A DNA stretch of 64,000 nt from contig NZ_NPKQ01000005.1 of assembly GCF_008329525.1 (NCBI RefSeq), positions 124,001 through 188,000 of the forward strand, written 5' to 3'. The notes beneath the pieces were generated by a model. That model was given only the letters and a program-made list of their open reading frames with translations. It searched no databases and was not told where the DNA came from. How positions within the stretch are numbered: the stretch's first letter is position 1; each line of letters starts with the position of its first letter. The translations under genes were made by a program, and so were the position numbers. Shown in pieces: positions 17,219-26,523 of the stretch. The stretch comes from Tardiphaga sp. P9-11 (GTDB lineage Bacteria > Pseudomonadota > Alphaproteobacteria > Rhizobiales > Xanthobacteraceae).

Positions 17219-18463
17219 ATGCCGATTTCAATTGCAGGAGCGGGGGTCGGCGGACTGACCGCCGCCCTTAGCCTGCATGCCGCCGGCCGCGACGATGTTG
17301 TCGTATTCGAAGCTGCACGCGAAATTCGGGACGTCGGCGTCGGCATCAACCTGCCGCCGCACGCCGTTCGCGAACTCAGTGAATTAGGGCTCGGAGACGC
17401 ACTGGCAGCCATCGGGGTGCCGACAAGGGAGCTCGCCTATTATGACCCTGCCGGGCAGCTGATCTGGGCTGAACCTCGCGGACTTGATGCCGGATACCGA
17501 TGGCCGCAATATTCGGTTCACCGTGGTCAGTTGCAGCGGCTGCTCGTCGATGCCGTTCGCCAACGGCTCGGCGCTTCGGCCATTCGGGTCGGACGGCGTG
17601 CAACCGGTATCGCCCATTCGGGTCACGACGGCGGTGTCGCGATGCTGGCGGTCGATGTGGAGACGGGGCAGTCCGAATCTCATCCGTCCGACCTGGTGGT
17701 GGCGGCAGATGGTATCCGCTCGGCACTGCGTGACAGTTTGTACGGCGCGCCCACCGCCATCGCATCGAATGGATGGGTGATGTATCGCGGGGCGGCCAAG
17801 GCCGGACCGTTTCTGACCGGTCAGTCGATGGTCATCATCGGTGACGAAAGGCAGCGCGTCGTCGTCTATCCGATCGCTCCGGGCCTCATCAATTGGCTGC
17901 TGGTACGCCCGGCTGACAAAAATCGATCGGATGCAGAACTCGGGAATTGGAATGTACCGATAGCGTCCGAGGCAGTCGCCGCCTTCGCGCGCGACTATCG
18001 TTTCAACTGGCTCGATGTGCATGAACTGATTGCGTCAACAGCTCATGCCTATGAATATCCAATGGCCGACATCGATCCGTTGCCGCGTTGGGTTTTTGGA
18101 CGTGGCGTTCTACTCGGTGACTCCGCCCATGCGATGTATCCGTTCGGATCGAACGGCGCGTCACAGGCGATTCTCGACGCGCGGGTACTCGCCTATCAGA
18201 TTGCGACGGCGCCTTCGATCGACGAGGCGTTGCTGGCCTATGAGAGCGAGCGCCGTCCCGTGGCAACTGAAGTCCAGCTGGCCAATCGACGGCAGGCTGG
18301 TGACGTCATGGCACGCGTGAGCGCGATGGCGCGACGCGGCGCCCATGGCGATGCCGCCACCGAGCTGCAGGATATAGAGCGTCGCTACAAGCAACTTGCC
18401 GGTTTTGACGTCAATGCGTTGAATGACCGCAAATCATGGAGCGTGCACACCACGTCATCATGA
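17219..18463 (+). CDS. FAD-dependent aromatic-ring monooxygenase
   Basis: A 414-aa flavoprotein of the p-hydroxybenzoate/salicylate hydroxylase class. The FAD Rossmann motif GAGVGGLTAALSLHAAG is at residues ~6-23, a DG-type motif lies in LVVAADGIRSALRD, and the FAD-ribityl motif in VLLGDSAHAMYPFGSNGAS. Members hydroxylate phenolic acids using NAD(P)H. GGAGG precedes ATG 17219; the upstream open frame overlaps the MaoC gene. With the hydratases, IclR regulator and solute receptors it suggests breakdown of an aromatic or cyclic acid; the exact substrate is unknown. Confidence 0.87.
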   Translation: MPISIAGAGVGGLTAALSLHAAGRDDVVVFEAAREIRDVGVGINLPPHAVRELSELGLGDALAAIGVPTRELAYYDPAGQLIWAEPRGLDAGYRWPQYSVHRGQLQRLLVDAVRQRLGASAIRVGRRATGIAHSGHDGGVAMLAVDVETGQSESHPSDLVVAADGIRSALRDSLYGAPTAIASNGWVMYRGAAKAGPFLTGQSMVIIGDERQRVVVYPIAPGLINWLLVRPADKNRSDAELGNWNVPIASEAVAAFARDYRFNWLDVHELIASTAHAYEYPMADIDPLPRWVFGRGVLLGDSAHAMYPFGSNGASQAILDARVLAYQIATAPSIDEALLAYESERRPVATEVQLANRRQAGDVMARVSAMARRGAHGDAATELQDIERRYKQLAGFDVNALNDRKSWSVHTTSS

Positions 18464-18506
18464 TCATCAACGGATGGAAAATCCGGATCAGAAGAAACTC
18501 GGAAAC

Positions 18507-19505
18507 ATGGGAAGATTCGATATGGGATGGCTTGGAACGACGTTGCGTTGCGGCTTGATGGCTGCTGGCTTGGCCTGCGCTGTTATCGGTGTTGCCAGCG
18601 CTCAGGAAGCATATCCGGCGCGGCCTATCCGGTTGCTGGTCGGCTTTGGTCCCGGCGGGGCGACCGACATCACGTTCCGCAAGCTTGGCGAGCTTGCGAG
18701 CAAGCAACTCGGCCAGCCCATCATCATCGAGAACAAGCCGGGGGCAGGCGCGACGCTTGCGCCCTCGACGATGGCGAAGACCGACAGCCCCGATGGCTAC
18801 ACGATTGCGGCAGCTACCGCAGGATTGTTGCGTTACCCTTACATGCAGAAAGTCGATTGGAATCCGATCAGGGACTTTACCTGGATTGCGGGTCTCGGTG
18901 GTTACACGTTCGTACTCGCGGTCAATGCCGACTCACCGTTCAAGACGGTTGGGGATCTCGTCGCCTATGCAAAGGCAAATCCCGGTGGGCTGACGATCGC
19001 GACGGCTGGGGCTGGCACCACGATGCATCTTCTTGCTGAGGCTCTTGCCGGCATGGCGGGTGTCGAGATCACACATGTTGGATATCGCAGTAGTAGCGAG
19101 GCCGGTACGGCCGTGCTGGGAGGCCATGCCATGGCAACCGTCGATGCGGTAGGTACGATTCTTCCTTACACGGAGCCCGGCAAGATGCGCATGCTGCTGT
19201 CGTTCGACCCGCAACCGGTCGACTGGCTGGCGGGCGTGCCGACTGCAAAGAGTCTCGGCTACGACCTTGTCTATCCCGCTCCCTATGGACTCGTGGGACC
19301 GAAGAACATGCCGCCCGAAATTGTCGGCAAGTTGTATCAGGCGTTCAAGGCGGCGGCCGACAGCGACGAGTACCGCAAATTGCTTGAGACACTACGACAA
19401 ACGGCGTGGACGCGCACGCCAGGCGAGTACGAGCAATGGGCACGAGAGTTCTATGTTTCAGAGCGATCGCTGGTCGAGCGCGCCAAGCTGCTGCGACAGC
19501 CCTGA
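18507..19505 (+). CDS. Bug-family (TTT) extracytoplasmic solute receptor 1
   Basis: A ~332-aa Bug/TctC periplasmic binding protein. A signal peptide (LRCGLMAAGLACAVIGVASA) precedes AYPARPIRLLVGFGPGGATDI, the standard mature N-terminus, with IIIENKPGAGATLAP and PDGYTIA following. The start is uncertain: ATGs at 18474, 18507 and 18522 are in frame, and I prefer 18507. It lies 43 bp after the monooxygenase gene. No TctA/TctB membrane genes are nearby, so it would work with distant ones or as a sensor. Confidence 0.85.
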   Translation: MGRFDMGWLGTTLRCGLMAAGLACAVIGVASAQEAYPARPIRLLVGFGPGGATDITFRKLGELASKQLGQPIIIENKPGAGATLAPSTMAKTDSPDGYTIAAATAGLLRYPYMQKVDWNPIRDFTWIAGLGGYTFVLAVNADSPFKTVGDLVAYAKANPGGLTIATAGAGTTMHLLAEALAGMAGVEITHVGYRSSSEAGTAVLGGHAMATVDAVGTILPYTEPGKMRMLLSFDPQPVDWLAGVPTAKSLGYDLVYPAPYGLVGPKNMPPEIVGKLYQAFKAAADSDEYRKLLETLRQTAWTRTPGEYEQWAREFYVSERSLVERAKLLRQP

Positions 19506-19559
19506 GACGATCTGATGTTGCAAACAATGCGAAAAGCAAAGCAAGGGCAGGGAACCGCG

Positions 19560-20531
19560 ATGAAGCTTTTATTGACTGCAGTTTGTTCGGTATTCATGCT
19601 GGTCACAGCGACGACCAGCCACGCCGCCGACCAGCATTTTCCGGTCAACCAGATCAAGATCATCGTGCCGTTTCCGGCCGGGGGCACGACGGACATTCTG
19701 GCGCGGTTCGTCGCGCAATATCTCGGTGAGAAGCTAGGCGTCACCACGATCGTCGAGAACCGCCCCGGCGCATCGGGCACAATCGGTTCGGAAGTTGTCG
19801 TGAAGTCGCCCGCCGATGGCAGCGTGTTGTTGGTCACGGCCACGCATCACGTGATCAATCCGAGTCTGCGTAAGAGTCTGCCTTACGAGACACAGAAGGA
19901 CTTCTCGCCGATCGCCCTGATCGCGACGGCGCCAAATGCGCTTGTTGTGACCAGGGACTTTCCAGCGAAGTCGGTCGCTGAGTTGATCGAGCTGGCGAAG
20001 AAGCAGCCCGGCAAGCTATCCTTCGGATCGGCCGGCGTCGGCGGCGCCAATCATCTGTCGGGCGAATTGTTCAAGCAGATGGCTGGAATCAATATCGAGC
20101 ACATCCCTTACAAGGGTGCCGCGCCGGCGATGAACGACCTGATCGGCGGCCATATTCCGATCATGTTCGATACGTTGCCGACTGTTTTGCCTGCTGCAGA
20201 GGCGGGCAACATCCGTGTGCTCGCGGTCACCAGCCTGACCCGGGCGGCCTCGCTCCCCAACGCCCCGACCCTCGATGAGGCTGGCGTAAAGGGGTTCGAG
20301 GCGACCGCCTGGTTCGGCATGTACATGCCGCAGGCCAATGGCAGCCCGGCCTATATGAAGCTGGTCGCGGCCATGAAGGAAATTCTGGCGGCACCCGCGA
20401 CCCGCGAGAAATTCGCCACCCAAGGCGTCGAGCCGGGCAAGCTGACGGGAGCTGAATTCACGGCTTTTGTCGATTCGGAGATCAAGAAGTGGGGCGCAGT
20501 GGTGAAAACCGCGAATGTCCCGCAAGAGTGA
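19560..20531 (+). CDS. Bug-family (TTT) extracytoplasmic solute receptor 2
   Basis: A 323-aa Bug protein with signal peptide (MKLLLTAVCSVFMLVTATTSHA) and family features IKIIVPFPAGGTTDILARFVA, TTIVENRPGASGTIGSEVV, FGSAGVGGANHLSGELF and HIPYKGAAPAMNDLIGG. ATG 19560 follows GCAGGGAACCGCG; the open frame starts at 19515. It is the last gene of the catabolic operon. It is clearly divergent from the receptor encoded just before it, suggesting two ligands rather than a recent duplication. Confidence 0.88.
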   Translation: MKLLLTAVCSVFMLVTATTSHAADQHFPVNQIKIIVPFPAGGTTDILARFVAQYLGEKLGVTTIVENRPGASGTIGSEVVVKSPADGSVLLVTATHHVINPSLRKSLPYETQKDFSPIALIATAPNALVVTRDFPAKSVAELIELAKKQPGKLSFGSAGVGGANHLSGELFKQMAGINIEHIPYKGAAPAMNDLIGGHIPIMFDTLPTVLPAAEAGNIRVLAVTSLTRAASLPNAPTLDEAGVKGFEATAWFGMYMPQANGSPAYMKLVAAMKEILAAPATREKFATQGVEPGKLTGAEFTAFVDSEIKKWGAVVKTANVPQE

Positions 20532-20553
20532 TCCGCACGTGTTTGAAGGGTCC

Positions 20554-20582
20554 GGTGGCTGTTCCCGGACTCTCAAGCCACC
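20554..20582 (+). terminator. Weak hairpin after the catabolic operon
   Basis: GGTGGCT and AGCCACC form a perfect 7-bp stem around a 15-nt loop, 22 bp after the last receptor gene. No U-tract follows (AAAA instead). It may end the operon with Rho or protect the 3' end. Confidence 0.35.
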
Positions 20583-20772
20583 AAAATACCTGCAAATATC
20601 GATCCGGTGGTCGCCAGATGCCTGGATCGGATTGACAGTCCGGCGCCCGATGGCTTAGAAACCGCGGGTCCCGGGCGACTTGGTCGCCAGCGGGTTCAAG
20701 CCCATTTTCGCTGATTTCGGCCTGCCGCGCACGGCCTTTGAAGTCAGTATCGCAAGCTATCAGGATCGACCG

Positions 20773-20898
20773 ATGAAAGTCCGTAACTCGTTGAAATCGC
20801 TGCGTGGTCGTCACCGCGACAACCGCCTGGTCCGCCGCAAGGGCCGTGTCTACGTGATCAACAAGACCCAGCGCCGCTTCAAGGCTCGCCAGGGTTGA
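20773..20898 (+). CDS. rpmJ: 50S ribosomal protein L36 (41-aa form)
   Basis: A 41-aa very basic protein, [20 protein letters not shown] then [20 protein letters not shown]. This is the L36 form that lacks the zinc-binding cysteines, common in Alphaproteobacteria. It is a component of the large ribosomal subunit. Start ATG 20773 matches the family; the open frame runs upstream to 20680 without homology. It is monocistronic with a strong intrinsic terminator right after. The 240-bp upstream gap (20532-20772) otherwise holds only the weak hairpin and presumably its promoter. Confidence 0.95.
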   Translation: MKVRNSLKSLRGRHRDNRLVRRKGRVYVINKTQRRFKARQG

Positions 20899-20953
20899 GT
20901 TGCTGCTCGGCCGGGATTTTGCCGGCTGGGCTCACGACATCACAGGTGTTTGA

Positions 20954-20981
20954 CGCGCTGCTGCTTTGCAGCGCGTTTTTT
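20954..20981 (+). terminator. Intrinsic terminator of rpmJ
   Basis: CGCGCTGC, a 6-nt loop, and GCAGCGCG form an 8-bp GC-rich stem followed by six T. This is a textbook Rho-independent terminator 55 bp after the rpmJ stop. The next gene's ATG is only 18 bp beyond the T-tract. Confidence 0.88.
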
Positions 20982-20999
20982 CGTGTCTAGACTTGCGGT

Positions 21000-21644
21000 A
21001 TGGCATTGAGAATCCCGGCCGCAGCTTTTGGAATTCTGCTGAGTGCATTTCTGGGCGCAGCGCCTGTTTGCGCCCAGCTGCGAGATACGCAGATCGTGTC
21101 CCCGGATGCGCCGAAGAAGATTCCCGAGCCCCCCGCCAAACTGCCGAAGATCAATGCCGACAAGACGCGCGGTCTCGATTTTCTGTTTGGTGCGCTGAAA
21201 GCGGCGCCGGACGAAGCCAGTGCCAAGCACGTCGAAGGCCGGATCTGGGCTCTGTGGTCGCAGACCACGAGCGACACGACCGCGCTGCTGATGACCCGCG
21301 CCAAGACGGCGCTGGACGCCAAGCAGGTCGATCTGTCGCTGGAATTGTTGAGCGCGGTTGTGAAGTTGCGCCCCGATTACGTCGAGGGCTGGAATCGGCG
21401 CGCCACGCTGTATTACCTGCAGAACGACTACACCCGCTCGCTGCAGGATATCGAGCAGGTGCTGGTGCGTGAGCCACGACACTTCGGGGCGCTGGCTGGT
21501 CTGGGCATGATCATGCAGGAGCTGGGCGACGACAAGCGTGCGCTTGATGCGTTCCGCAAGGCACTTGCGGTCAATCCGCATCTCGAAAAGGTGCCGGAGC
21601 TGGTCAAGACCCTGGCCGAGAAGGTCGAAGGCCGCGATATCTGA
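21000..21644 (+). CDS. Secreted tetratricopeptide-repeat protein
   Basis: A 214-aa protein with a signal peptide (IPAAAFGILLSAFLGAAPVCA) followed by a Pro-rich linker. TPR-like helices come next, clearest at VVKLRPDYVEGWNRRATLYYLQ, YTRSLQDIEQVLVREPRHFGALAGLGMI and KRALDAFRKALAVNPH. TPRs are protein-docking modules; the partner is unknown, probably periplasmic. The ATG lies 18 bp after the rpmJ terminator and no clear ribosome site precedes it, so its promoter overlaps the terminator or some read-through feeds it. Confidence 0.82.
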   Translation: MALRIPAAAFGILLSAFLGAAPVCAQLRDTQIVSPDAPKKIPEPPAKLPKINADKTRGLDFLFGALKAAPDEASAKHVEGRIWALWSQTTSDTTALLMTRAKTALDAKQVDLSLELLSAVVKLRPDYVEGWNRRATLYYLQNDYTRSLQDIEQVLVREPRHFGALAGLGMIMQELGDDKRALDAFRKALAVNPHLEKVPELVKTLAEKVEGRDI

Positions 21645-21814
21645 AATTCCTTGAAAGTCTGGGCGCTCGCGGGACATCGCGGGAACATTGCCCTGCTTTG
21701 ATGCATCCCTGCTGCCCGCGATGGAAAAACAAGACATCGTCGCCGGGGAATCAAACTTCTGACACAGGAAATGGGCGAAAAGGGCGTTTTCCGAGCCACA
21801 GGAAGGGACACCTT

Positions 21815-24163
21815 TTGGCGCCGAAGTCATTTCCGTTATTCGCTTTGCTATGTGTGTTGATGGCCGCACCGATGGCTGCTGTGACCAGCCCTGCGCTGGC
21901 GCAGAAAGCTGATGCGCCGCCGGCGCCTGCAGTTTCGACGCTGTCCCCCGATCAGGCCAAGGCCGCGCTCGACACATTGCAAGACGACGTCAAGCGCAAG
22001 GAGATGATCGATACGCTGCGCGCGATCGCCACGGCGACACCCGCATCGCCGGAGAAGAAGCCTGCCATTCCGCTCGACGCGGACAGTCTTGGCGCGCAAT
22101 TGCTCGTGACGATTTCCGATCAGCTCGGCGATATTACGCGCGAGGTTTCGACAGCCGTGCAATCGGTCACGCGCTTTCCGGCGCTATGGTATTGGCTGCA
22201 GCGCAGCGCCAACGATCCCGGCACCTATCATCTCCTGTTCGACATCGCCTGGAAGCTTGTTGTCGTATTCGGTGGTGCGCTGGCGGCGGAATGGCTCATG
22301 GTCTGGCTGCTGCGCAAGCCGCAGGGCGCGCTTGAGGCGCGCATTCCCTTCGTCGCGCGCGCGCCAGCGGCGGTGATTGAACGTGCCGATCCACCGTCGT
22401 CCACAGCCGACTTCACCGAAGCGCCCGATCTCAACAAACGGCGGCGCAGCCTGACCCGGGCCTGGCAATCGCTGCTGCGGCTTCCCTATGTCGTCGGGCG
22501 TCTTCTCCTCGAATTGTTTCCGATTTTCGTCTTTACCGGTACGGTATCGCTGCTGCTCGGCACCCAGATCGGCGATGCCGGGATCACGCGCCTCGCGATC
22601 CTTGCAATCGTAAACAGTTATGTGGTGGCGCGCGCCATCATCTGCGCGATGCGCGCGCTGTTCGGGCCGCTCGCCCTGTTCAGGGTGAAGGAGGAGACCG
22701 CAGCCTATCTCGAAATCTGGACGCGTCGCATCGTCGGCGTCGGCGCCACCGGCATCGCAATCGCCAATGTCGCCCTGATGATGGGCCTCTATCGCTCGGC
22801 GCATTTCGCGCTGATCAAGCTCGTGATGCTGGTCGTGCATCTGTTTGTCGTCGTCATCGTCCTGCAGTGCCGGAAGCCCGTTGCCGATGCACTCCGCGCG
22901 CCGATCGGCGCTGCGGGCTTCCTGAGCGCGATGCGCAATCGCCTCGCCAGTCTTTGGCATGTGCTGGCGATCGTCGTCGTGATGGCGGCTTGGACCATCT
23001 GGGCGCTCAATATCCAGAACGGCTATTCATTGCTGCTGCGATACATCGTTGGCACGGTCATTGTCGCGTTGGTGACCCGGCTCGTCTCAATGATTGGGCT
23101 GAGCCTCATCGATCGTGGTTTCCGCATCAAGCCGGAAATCCTGCAGCGCTTTCCGGGTCTTGAGACGCGTGCCAATCGTTATCTGCCACTGTTGCGCAAG
23201 GTCGTCGCAACGATCATCACGGTGATCGGCCTGGTTGCCTTGCTGGAGGTGTGGGGCGTCAATGCCATTGTCTGGTTCTATGGCGGCCAAATCGGCAGTC
23301 GGATCGTCTCGGCTGTCGTCACCGTCGGCATTGCTGCCATTGTCGCTGCGGTTGTGTGGGAAGGCAGCAATGCGTTGTTGGAGCGCCAGCTCACGGCGCT
23401 GACGCGGGACGGTCATTTCGCCCGTGCGGCGCGTCTGCGTACGTTCCAGCCGATGCTGCGCACGACATTGCTCGGCGTAATCATTGCGGTGGTCTCGCTC
23501 ACCGCGCTGAGCGAGATCGGTGTCAATGTCGCGCCGCTGCTTGCCGGTGCCGGCATCCTTGGCATTGCCATCGGCTTCGGCTCGCAGAAGCTGGTGCAGG
23601 ACGTGATTACGGGCTTGTTCCTGCTGCTGGAAAGCACAGTTCAGGTCGGAGACAACGTCACGGTGTCGGGCCTGTCGGGTGTCGTGGAGAACGTCTCGAT
23701 CCGTACCATCCGGCTGCGTGCCGGCGATGGTTCGGTTCACATCATTCCCTTCAGCGCGGTGACCACCATTACCAATGCCAGCCGCGGTGCCGGCAACGCG
23801 GCCGTCAGCGTCAGCGTCGCTTACAAGGAAGATACCGACCGCGCCGGCCGGTTGCTGAAGGACATCGTCGAGCAGATGCGCAATGAGGCAGCTTTCAAGC
23901 CGCTGATCCGCAGCGATCTGGAACTGTGGGGCGTCGACAAGGTCGATGGTTCGATGGCGACGATCGTGGGTCAGATCCGGTGTACCGATTCTGGCCGCTG
24001 GGCAGTGCAGCGCGAATTCAATCGCCGCATGAAGATCCGTTTTCAGGAAGAAGGTATCGAGATTGCATCGCCCGGACAGACCGTTCTGATGCAGTTGCCG
24101 CCACCCGGTGCGGAAGACGATGACGCTGAGCAAAATAAGCCGGCGCAACGTCGCACGGGGTAG
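21815..24163 (+). CDS. Large MscS-family mechanosensitive channel
   Basis: A 782-aa inner-membrane protein. A signal peptide (FPLFALLCVLMAAPMAAV...ALA) is followed by a periplasmic helical region, about ten membrane spans and the MscS core. The pore helix is GVNVAPLLAGAGILGIAIGFG with the Gly/Ala packing pattern, then SQKLVQDVITGLFLLLE, the beta domain VGDNVTVSGLSGVVENVSIRTIRLR and IIPFSAVTTITNAS. Members relieve osmotic stress. I start it at TTG 21815 because GGAAGGGA lies 6 nt upstream and a signal peptide follows at once; the longer frame from 21698 has neither. Confidence 0.85.
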   Translation: MAPKSFPLFALLCVLMAAPMAAVTSPALAQKADAPPAPAVSTLSPDQAKAALDTLQDDVKRKEMIDTLRAIATATPASPEKKPAIPLDADSLGAQLLVTISDQLGDITREVSTAVQSVTRFPALWYWLQRSANDPGTYHLLFDIAWKLVVVFGGALAAEWLMVWLLRKPQGALEARIPFVARAPAAVIERADPPSSTADFTEAPDLNKRRRSLTRAWQSLLRLPYVVGRLLLELFPIFVFTGTVSLLLGTQIGDAGITRLAILAIVNSYVVARAIICAMRALFGPLALFRVKEETAAYLEIWTRRIVGVGATGIAIANVALMMGLYRSAHFALIKLVMLVVHLFVVVIVLQCRKPVADALRAPIGAAGFLSAMRNRLASLWHVLAIVVVMAAWTIWALNIQNGYSLLLRYIVGTVIVALVTRLVSMIGLSLIDRGFRIKPEILQRFPGLETRANRYLPLLRKVVATIITVIGLVALLEVWGVNAIVWFYGGQIGSRIVSAVVTVGIAAIVAAVVWEGSNALLERQLTALTRDGHFARAARLRTFQPMLRTTLLGVIIAVVSLTALSEIGVNVAPLLAGAGILGIAIGFGSQKLVQDVITGLFLLLESTVQVGDNVTVSGLSGVVENVSIRTIRLRAGDGSVHIIPFSAVTTITNASRGAGNAAVSVSVAYKEDTDRAGRLLKDIVEQMRNEAAFKPLIRSDLELWGVDKVDGSMATIVGQIRCTDSGRWAVQREFNRRMKIRFQEEGIEIASPGQTVLMQLPPPGAEDDDAEQNKPAQRRTG

Positions 24164-24345
24164 TAATCGTCGATGGTTTTCGGCGATGCGGGAGCTTCGG
24201 ATTAACCAAAGTTGCGGCTACGCTGCGCGCCACGGCAACCATAGTCGCCGTTTCGCCCGCGTTCCACCATTCCGCAATGTCCGAAAGTGGAAGACAAAGA
24301 CGAGCCGGAAGACAGGGGCGATCCAGAATAGGCACGTCAGTCGAT

Positions 24346-24525
24346 CTAGTGCAGGACGTTATTGCCGGGCCGGATAGCACCGCGCGGGGGTGAGGCGGCA
24401 TAGAGTTGCTGCAATTCCGCTTCCAGTTGCTCGTTGACCATCAGCAAAGCCTTGAGCGCGCCACGCAGGTCGTTGTTACAGGCGGATATGATTTCGTCGA
24501 TCGCAACTTCGGTTGGGCTGGGCAT
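24346..24525 (-). CDS. Small conserved-looking protein, 59 aa
   Basis: A short reverse-strand gene starting MPSPTEVAIDEIISACNNDL and continuing through an amphipathic helix (RGALKALLMVNEQLEAELQQ) with heptad-like Leu spacing, ending GNNVLH. GGAGATAGTC precedes the ATG at normal spacing. I recognise it as the kind of tiny helical protein common in Bradyrhizobiaceae but know no function. It may form a coiled coil. It is convergent with the MscS gene; the 180 bp between them (24164-24345) show nothing clear. Confidence 0.65.
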   Translation of the reverse strand: MPSPTEVAIDEIISACNNDLRGALKALLMVNEQLEAELQQLYAASPPRGAIRPGNNVLH

Positions 24526-24711
24526 TGACTATCTCCAGTTCAGATCATGGGGCAGTCCGCCCCGTGATCATGGCGATAACCCGGCGGATGTGGCGGCGTT
24601 CCTGTGGATAGCGTGGACAGTTTTGGCGGGGCGGGCCAACGCCACCGTTGTGGCAAAGCTGCAAAGGGTCCCCATATCCACAATATTGCTCCCGTCCACA
24701 GGCCTATCTCG

Positions 24712-25446
24712 GTGAGAAAATTTGTGATTGTCCTGATTGCGTTGCTCGTCGTTCCCATCGGTGTGTCGGCGGTTAAGTACTGGATGGGTGATCGCTCGGT
24801 GGATTGGCAAAGTGCGGACCGCTCCAGCGCTGGCCTGCTTCCGCCGCCTGGGGCGCATCCCGAGGCGTTGGTCCGTGTCTTTGCGGCACGGACTGTGCGT
24901 TGGCGCGGCATCTTTGCGGTCCATAGCTGGATCGTATTCAAAGAAAAAGGCGCGTTGCGCTATACTCGCTACGATTATACGGCATGGGGCGAGCCCATTC
25001 GCTTGAATGGTTTTGCCGCTGATGGTCGATGGTTCGGCGACGTGCCGACTGCGATCGCATCGGCCGATGGTGACGCGGCCACAGCAATGATCCCGAAGAT
25101 CCAGACGGCGATTGCTGGCTATTCCTGGCGCTCCTATGGCGATTATCGTGCGTGGCCTGGGCCGAACTCCAACACCTTTGTCGCAGCGGTTTTGGCATCC
25201 GTGCCAGAATTGCAGGTCGCGCTACCGCCAACCGCGATCGGCAAGGACTTTCCCTATGCCGGCAAGGCCTTTGGCTGGACACCCTCCGGCACCGGCGTGC
25301 GCGCCACGCTGGGCGGCTATCTCGGTGTCACCGCAGGCTGGATCGAAGGGCTCGAGCTCAATCTGCTCGGTGCCGTATTCGGCCTCGACATCCGCCGGCC
25401 TGCGATCAAATTGCCGGGCATTGGTCGTCTCGGCGTCAGCGCGTAA
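24712..25446 (+). CDS. DUF3750 family protein
   Basis: A 244-aa protein. An N-terminal membrane anchor or signal (RKFVIVLIALLVVPIGVSAV) is followed by the DUF3750 domain, with VRVFAARTVRWRGIFAVHSWIVFK, YSWRSYGDYRAWPGPNSNTFVA and a Gly-rich C-terminus GYLGVTAGWIEGLELNLLGAVFGLD. The function of the family is unknown; it is probably periplasmic and membrane-bound. I start at GTG 24712 right before the hydrophobic segment; the open frame extends to 24604 but is unlike the family. A second membrane-anchored protein gene follows 47 bp later. Confidence 0.78.
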   Translation: MRKFVIVLIALLVVPIGVSAVKYWMGDRSVDWQSADRSSAGLLPPPGAHPEALVRVFAARTVRWRGIFAVHSWIVFKEKGALRYTRYDYTAWGEPIRLNGFAADGRWFGDVPTAIASADGDAATAMIPKIQTAIAGYSWRSYGDYRAWPGPNSNTFVAAVLASVPELQVALPPTAIGKDFPYAGKAFGWTPSGTGVRATLGGYLGVTAGWIEGLELNLLGAVFGLDIRRPAIKLPGIGRLGVSA

Positions 25447-25493
25447 GTGGCGCGCGACGCGAAACTCTTAGGGTACCGCCGCGTATCTGAACG

Positions 25494-26483
25494 GTGCACA
25501 AAATTTCCCGGATATCGGCAATGATATCAGTCACTGTGGTGGCCGCTTTATGCGTGCTGGCTGTGGCCACACAGGTCGGCGTGCTGGTATTCGAGCGCAA
25601 ATATCCGCCAACGGGTGAGCTTGTCGACGTCACGGGTGGCCGTCTGCATGTGGTGCAGATCGGACCACGCGATGCATCTGGGCCGCCGATTGTCCTCATC
25701 CACGGCGCCACGTCGAGCATGGAGACCATGCGGCTGCCGCTCGGCAATATGCTGGCAGAAGAACACCGCGTCATCCTGATCGACCGTCCCGGCTTTGGCT
25801 GGGGCTTGCGTGACGATTTGCCGAACTCTTCTCCGGCGAAGCAGGCGAGGATGATCGACGAAGCGCTCGAAAAACTCGGTGTTGATCCGGCGATCGTCGT
25901 GGTGCATTCCCTTGCCGGCGCATTGGGTGCACTGATGGCGCTGGACTATCCGCATCGCGTGGCGGGTCTGGTGATGCTGGCGGGTGTCACTCATCCCTGG
26001 CCCGGTGGCGTTGGCATCTATAACGAGATCGTTACCACGCCGGTGATAGGCAAGCTGCTGGCCTATACGATCACGCTGCCGCTCGGTTATTTCCTGACCG
26101 ACATCGGAGGCCGCGCAGTGTTTACGCCGCAGGCCATGCCGGACGGCTATATCGAACAGACAGCGACGCCACTCGTATTGCGGCCACGCAACTTCCTCGC
26201 CAATGCGTGGGATCTGGTGACACTGAAGTCTGCGGTCGTGGCGCAGGCGTTGCGCTATGCTGACATCAAAGTGCCGACTGTTGTCATTGCGGGCTCTGCC
26301 GATACCATCGTGTCGCCAGAGATTCATTCGAGGTATTTCGCGAAAACGGTGCCGGGCGCCAAACTAATCGTGCTCCCGGGCGTTGGTCACATGGTGCAAA
26401 ACGCCGCCCCGGACCTTATCATCGGTGAGGTCGAGAAGATGATCTTGGCCGCTGACACAAAACCGAAGGCGGCGTCGCGCTAG
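25494..26483 (+). CDS. Membrane-anchored alpha/beta hydrolase
   Basis: A 329-aa alpha/beta hydrolase with an N-terminal membrane anchor (MISVTVVAALCVLAVATQVGVLVFE). Catalytic features are the oxyanion-hole HGATSS, the elbow VVHSLAGALGALMAL (G-x-S-x-A variant, VHSLAG), an Asp in AGSADTIVSP and a His in PGVGHMVQN. It probably works in the periplasm or at the inner membrane as an esterase-like enzyme. The start is uncertain: GTG 25494 or ATG 25521. It may share a transcript with the DUF3750 gene. Confidence 0.8.
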   Translation: MHKISRISAMISVTVVAALCVLAVATQVGVLVFERKYPPTGELVDVTGGRLHVVQIGPRDASGPPIVLIHGATSSMETMRLPLGNMLAEEHRVILIDRPGFGWGLRDDLPNSSPAKQARMIDEALEKLGVDPAIVVVHSLAGALGALMALDYPHRVAGLVMLAGVTHPWPGGVGIYNEIVTTPVIGKLLAYTITLPLGYFLTDIGGRAVFTPQAMPDGYIEQTATPLVLRPRNFLANAWDLVTLKSAVVAQALRYADIKVPTVVIAGSADTIVSPEIHSRYFAKTVPGAKLIVLPGVGHMVQNAAPDLIIGEVEKMILAADTKPKAASR

Positions 26484-26523
26484 TCCCACTCGATCGACTT
26501 CAAACCAAATTGAGGAGAATTGT

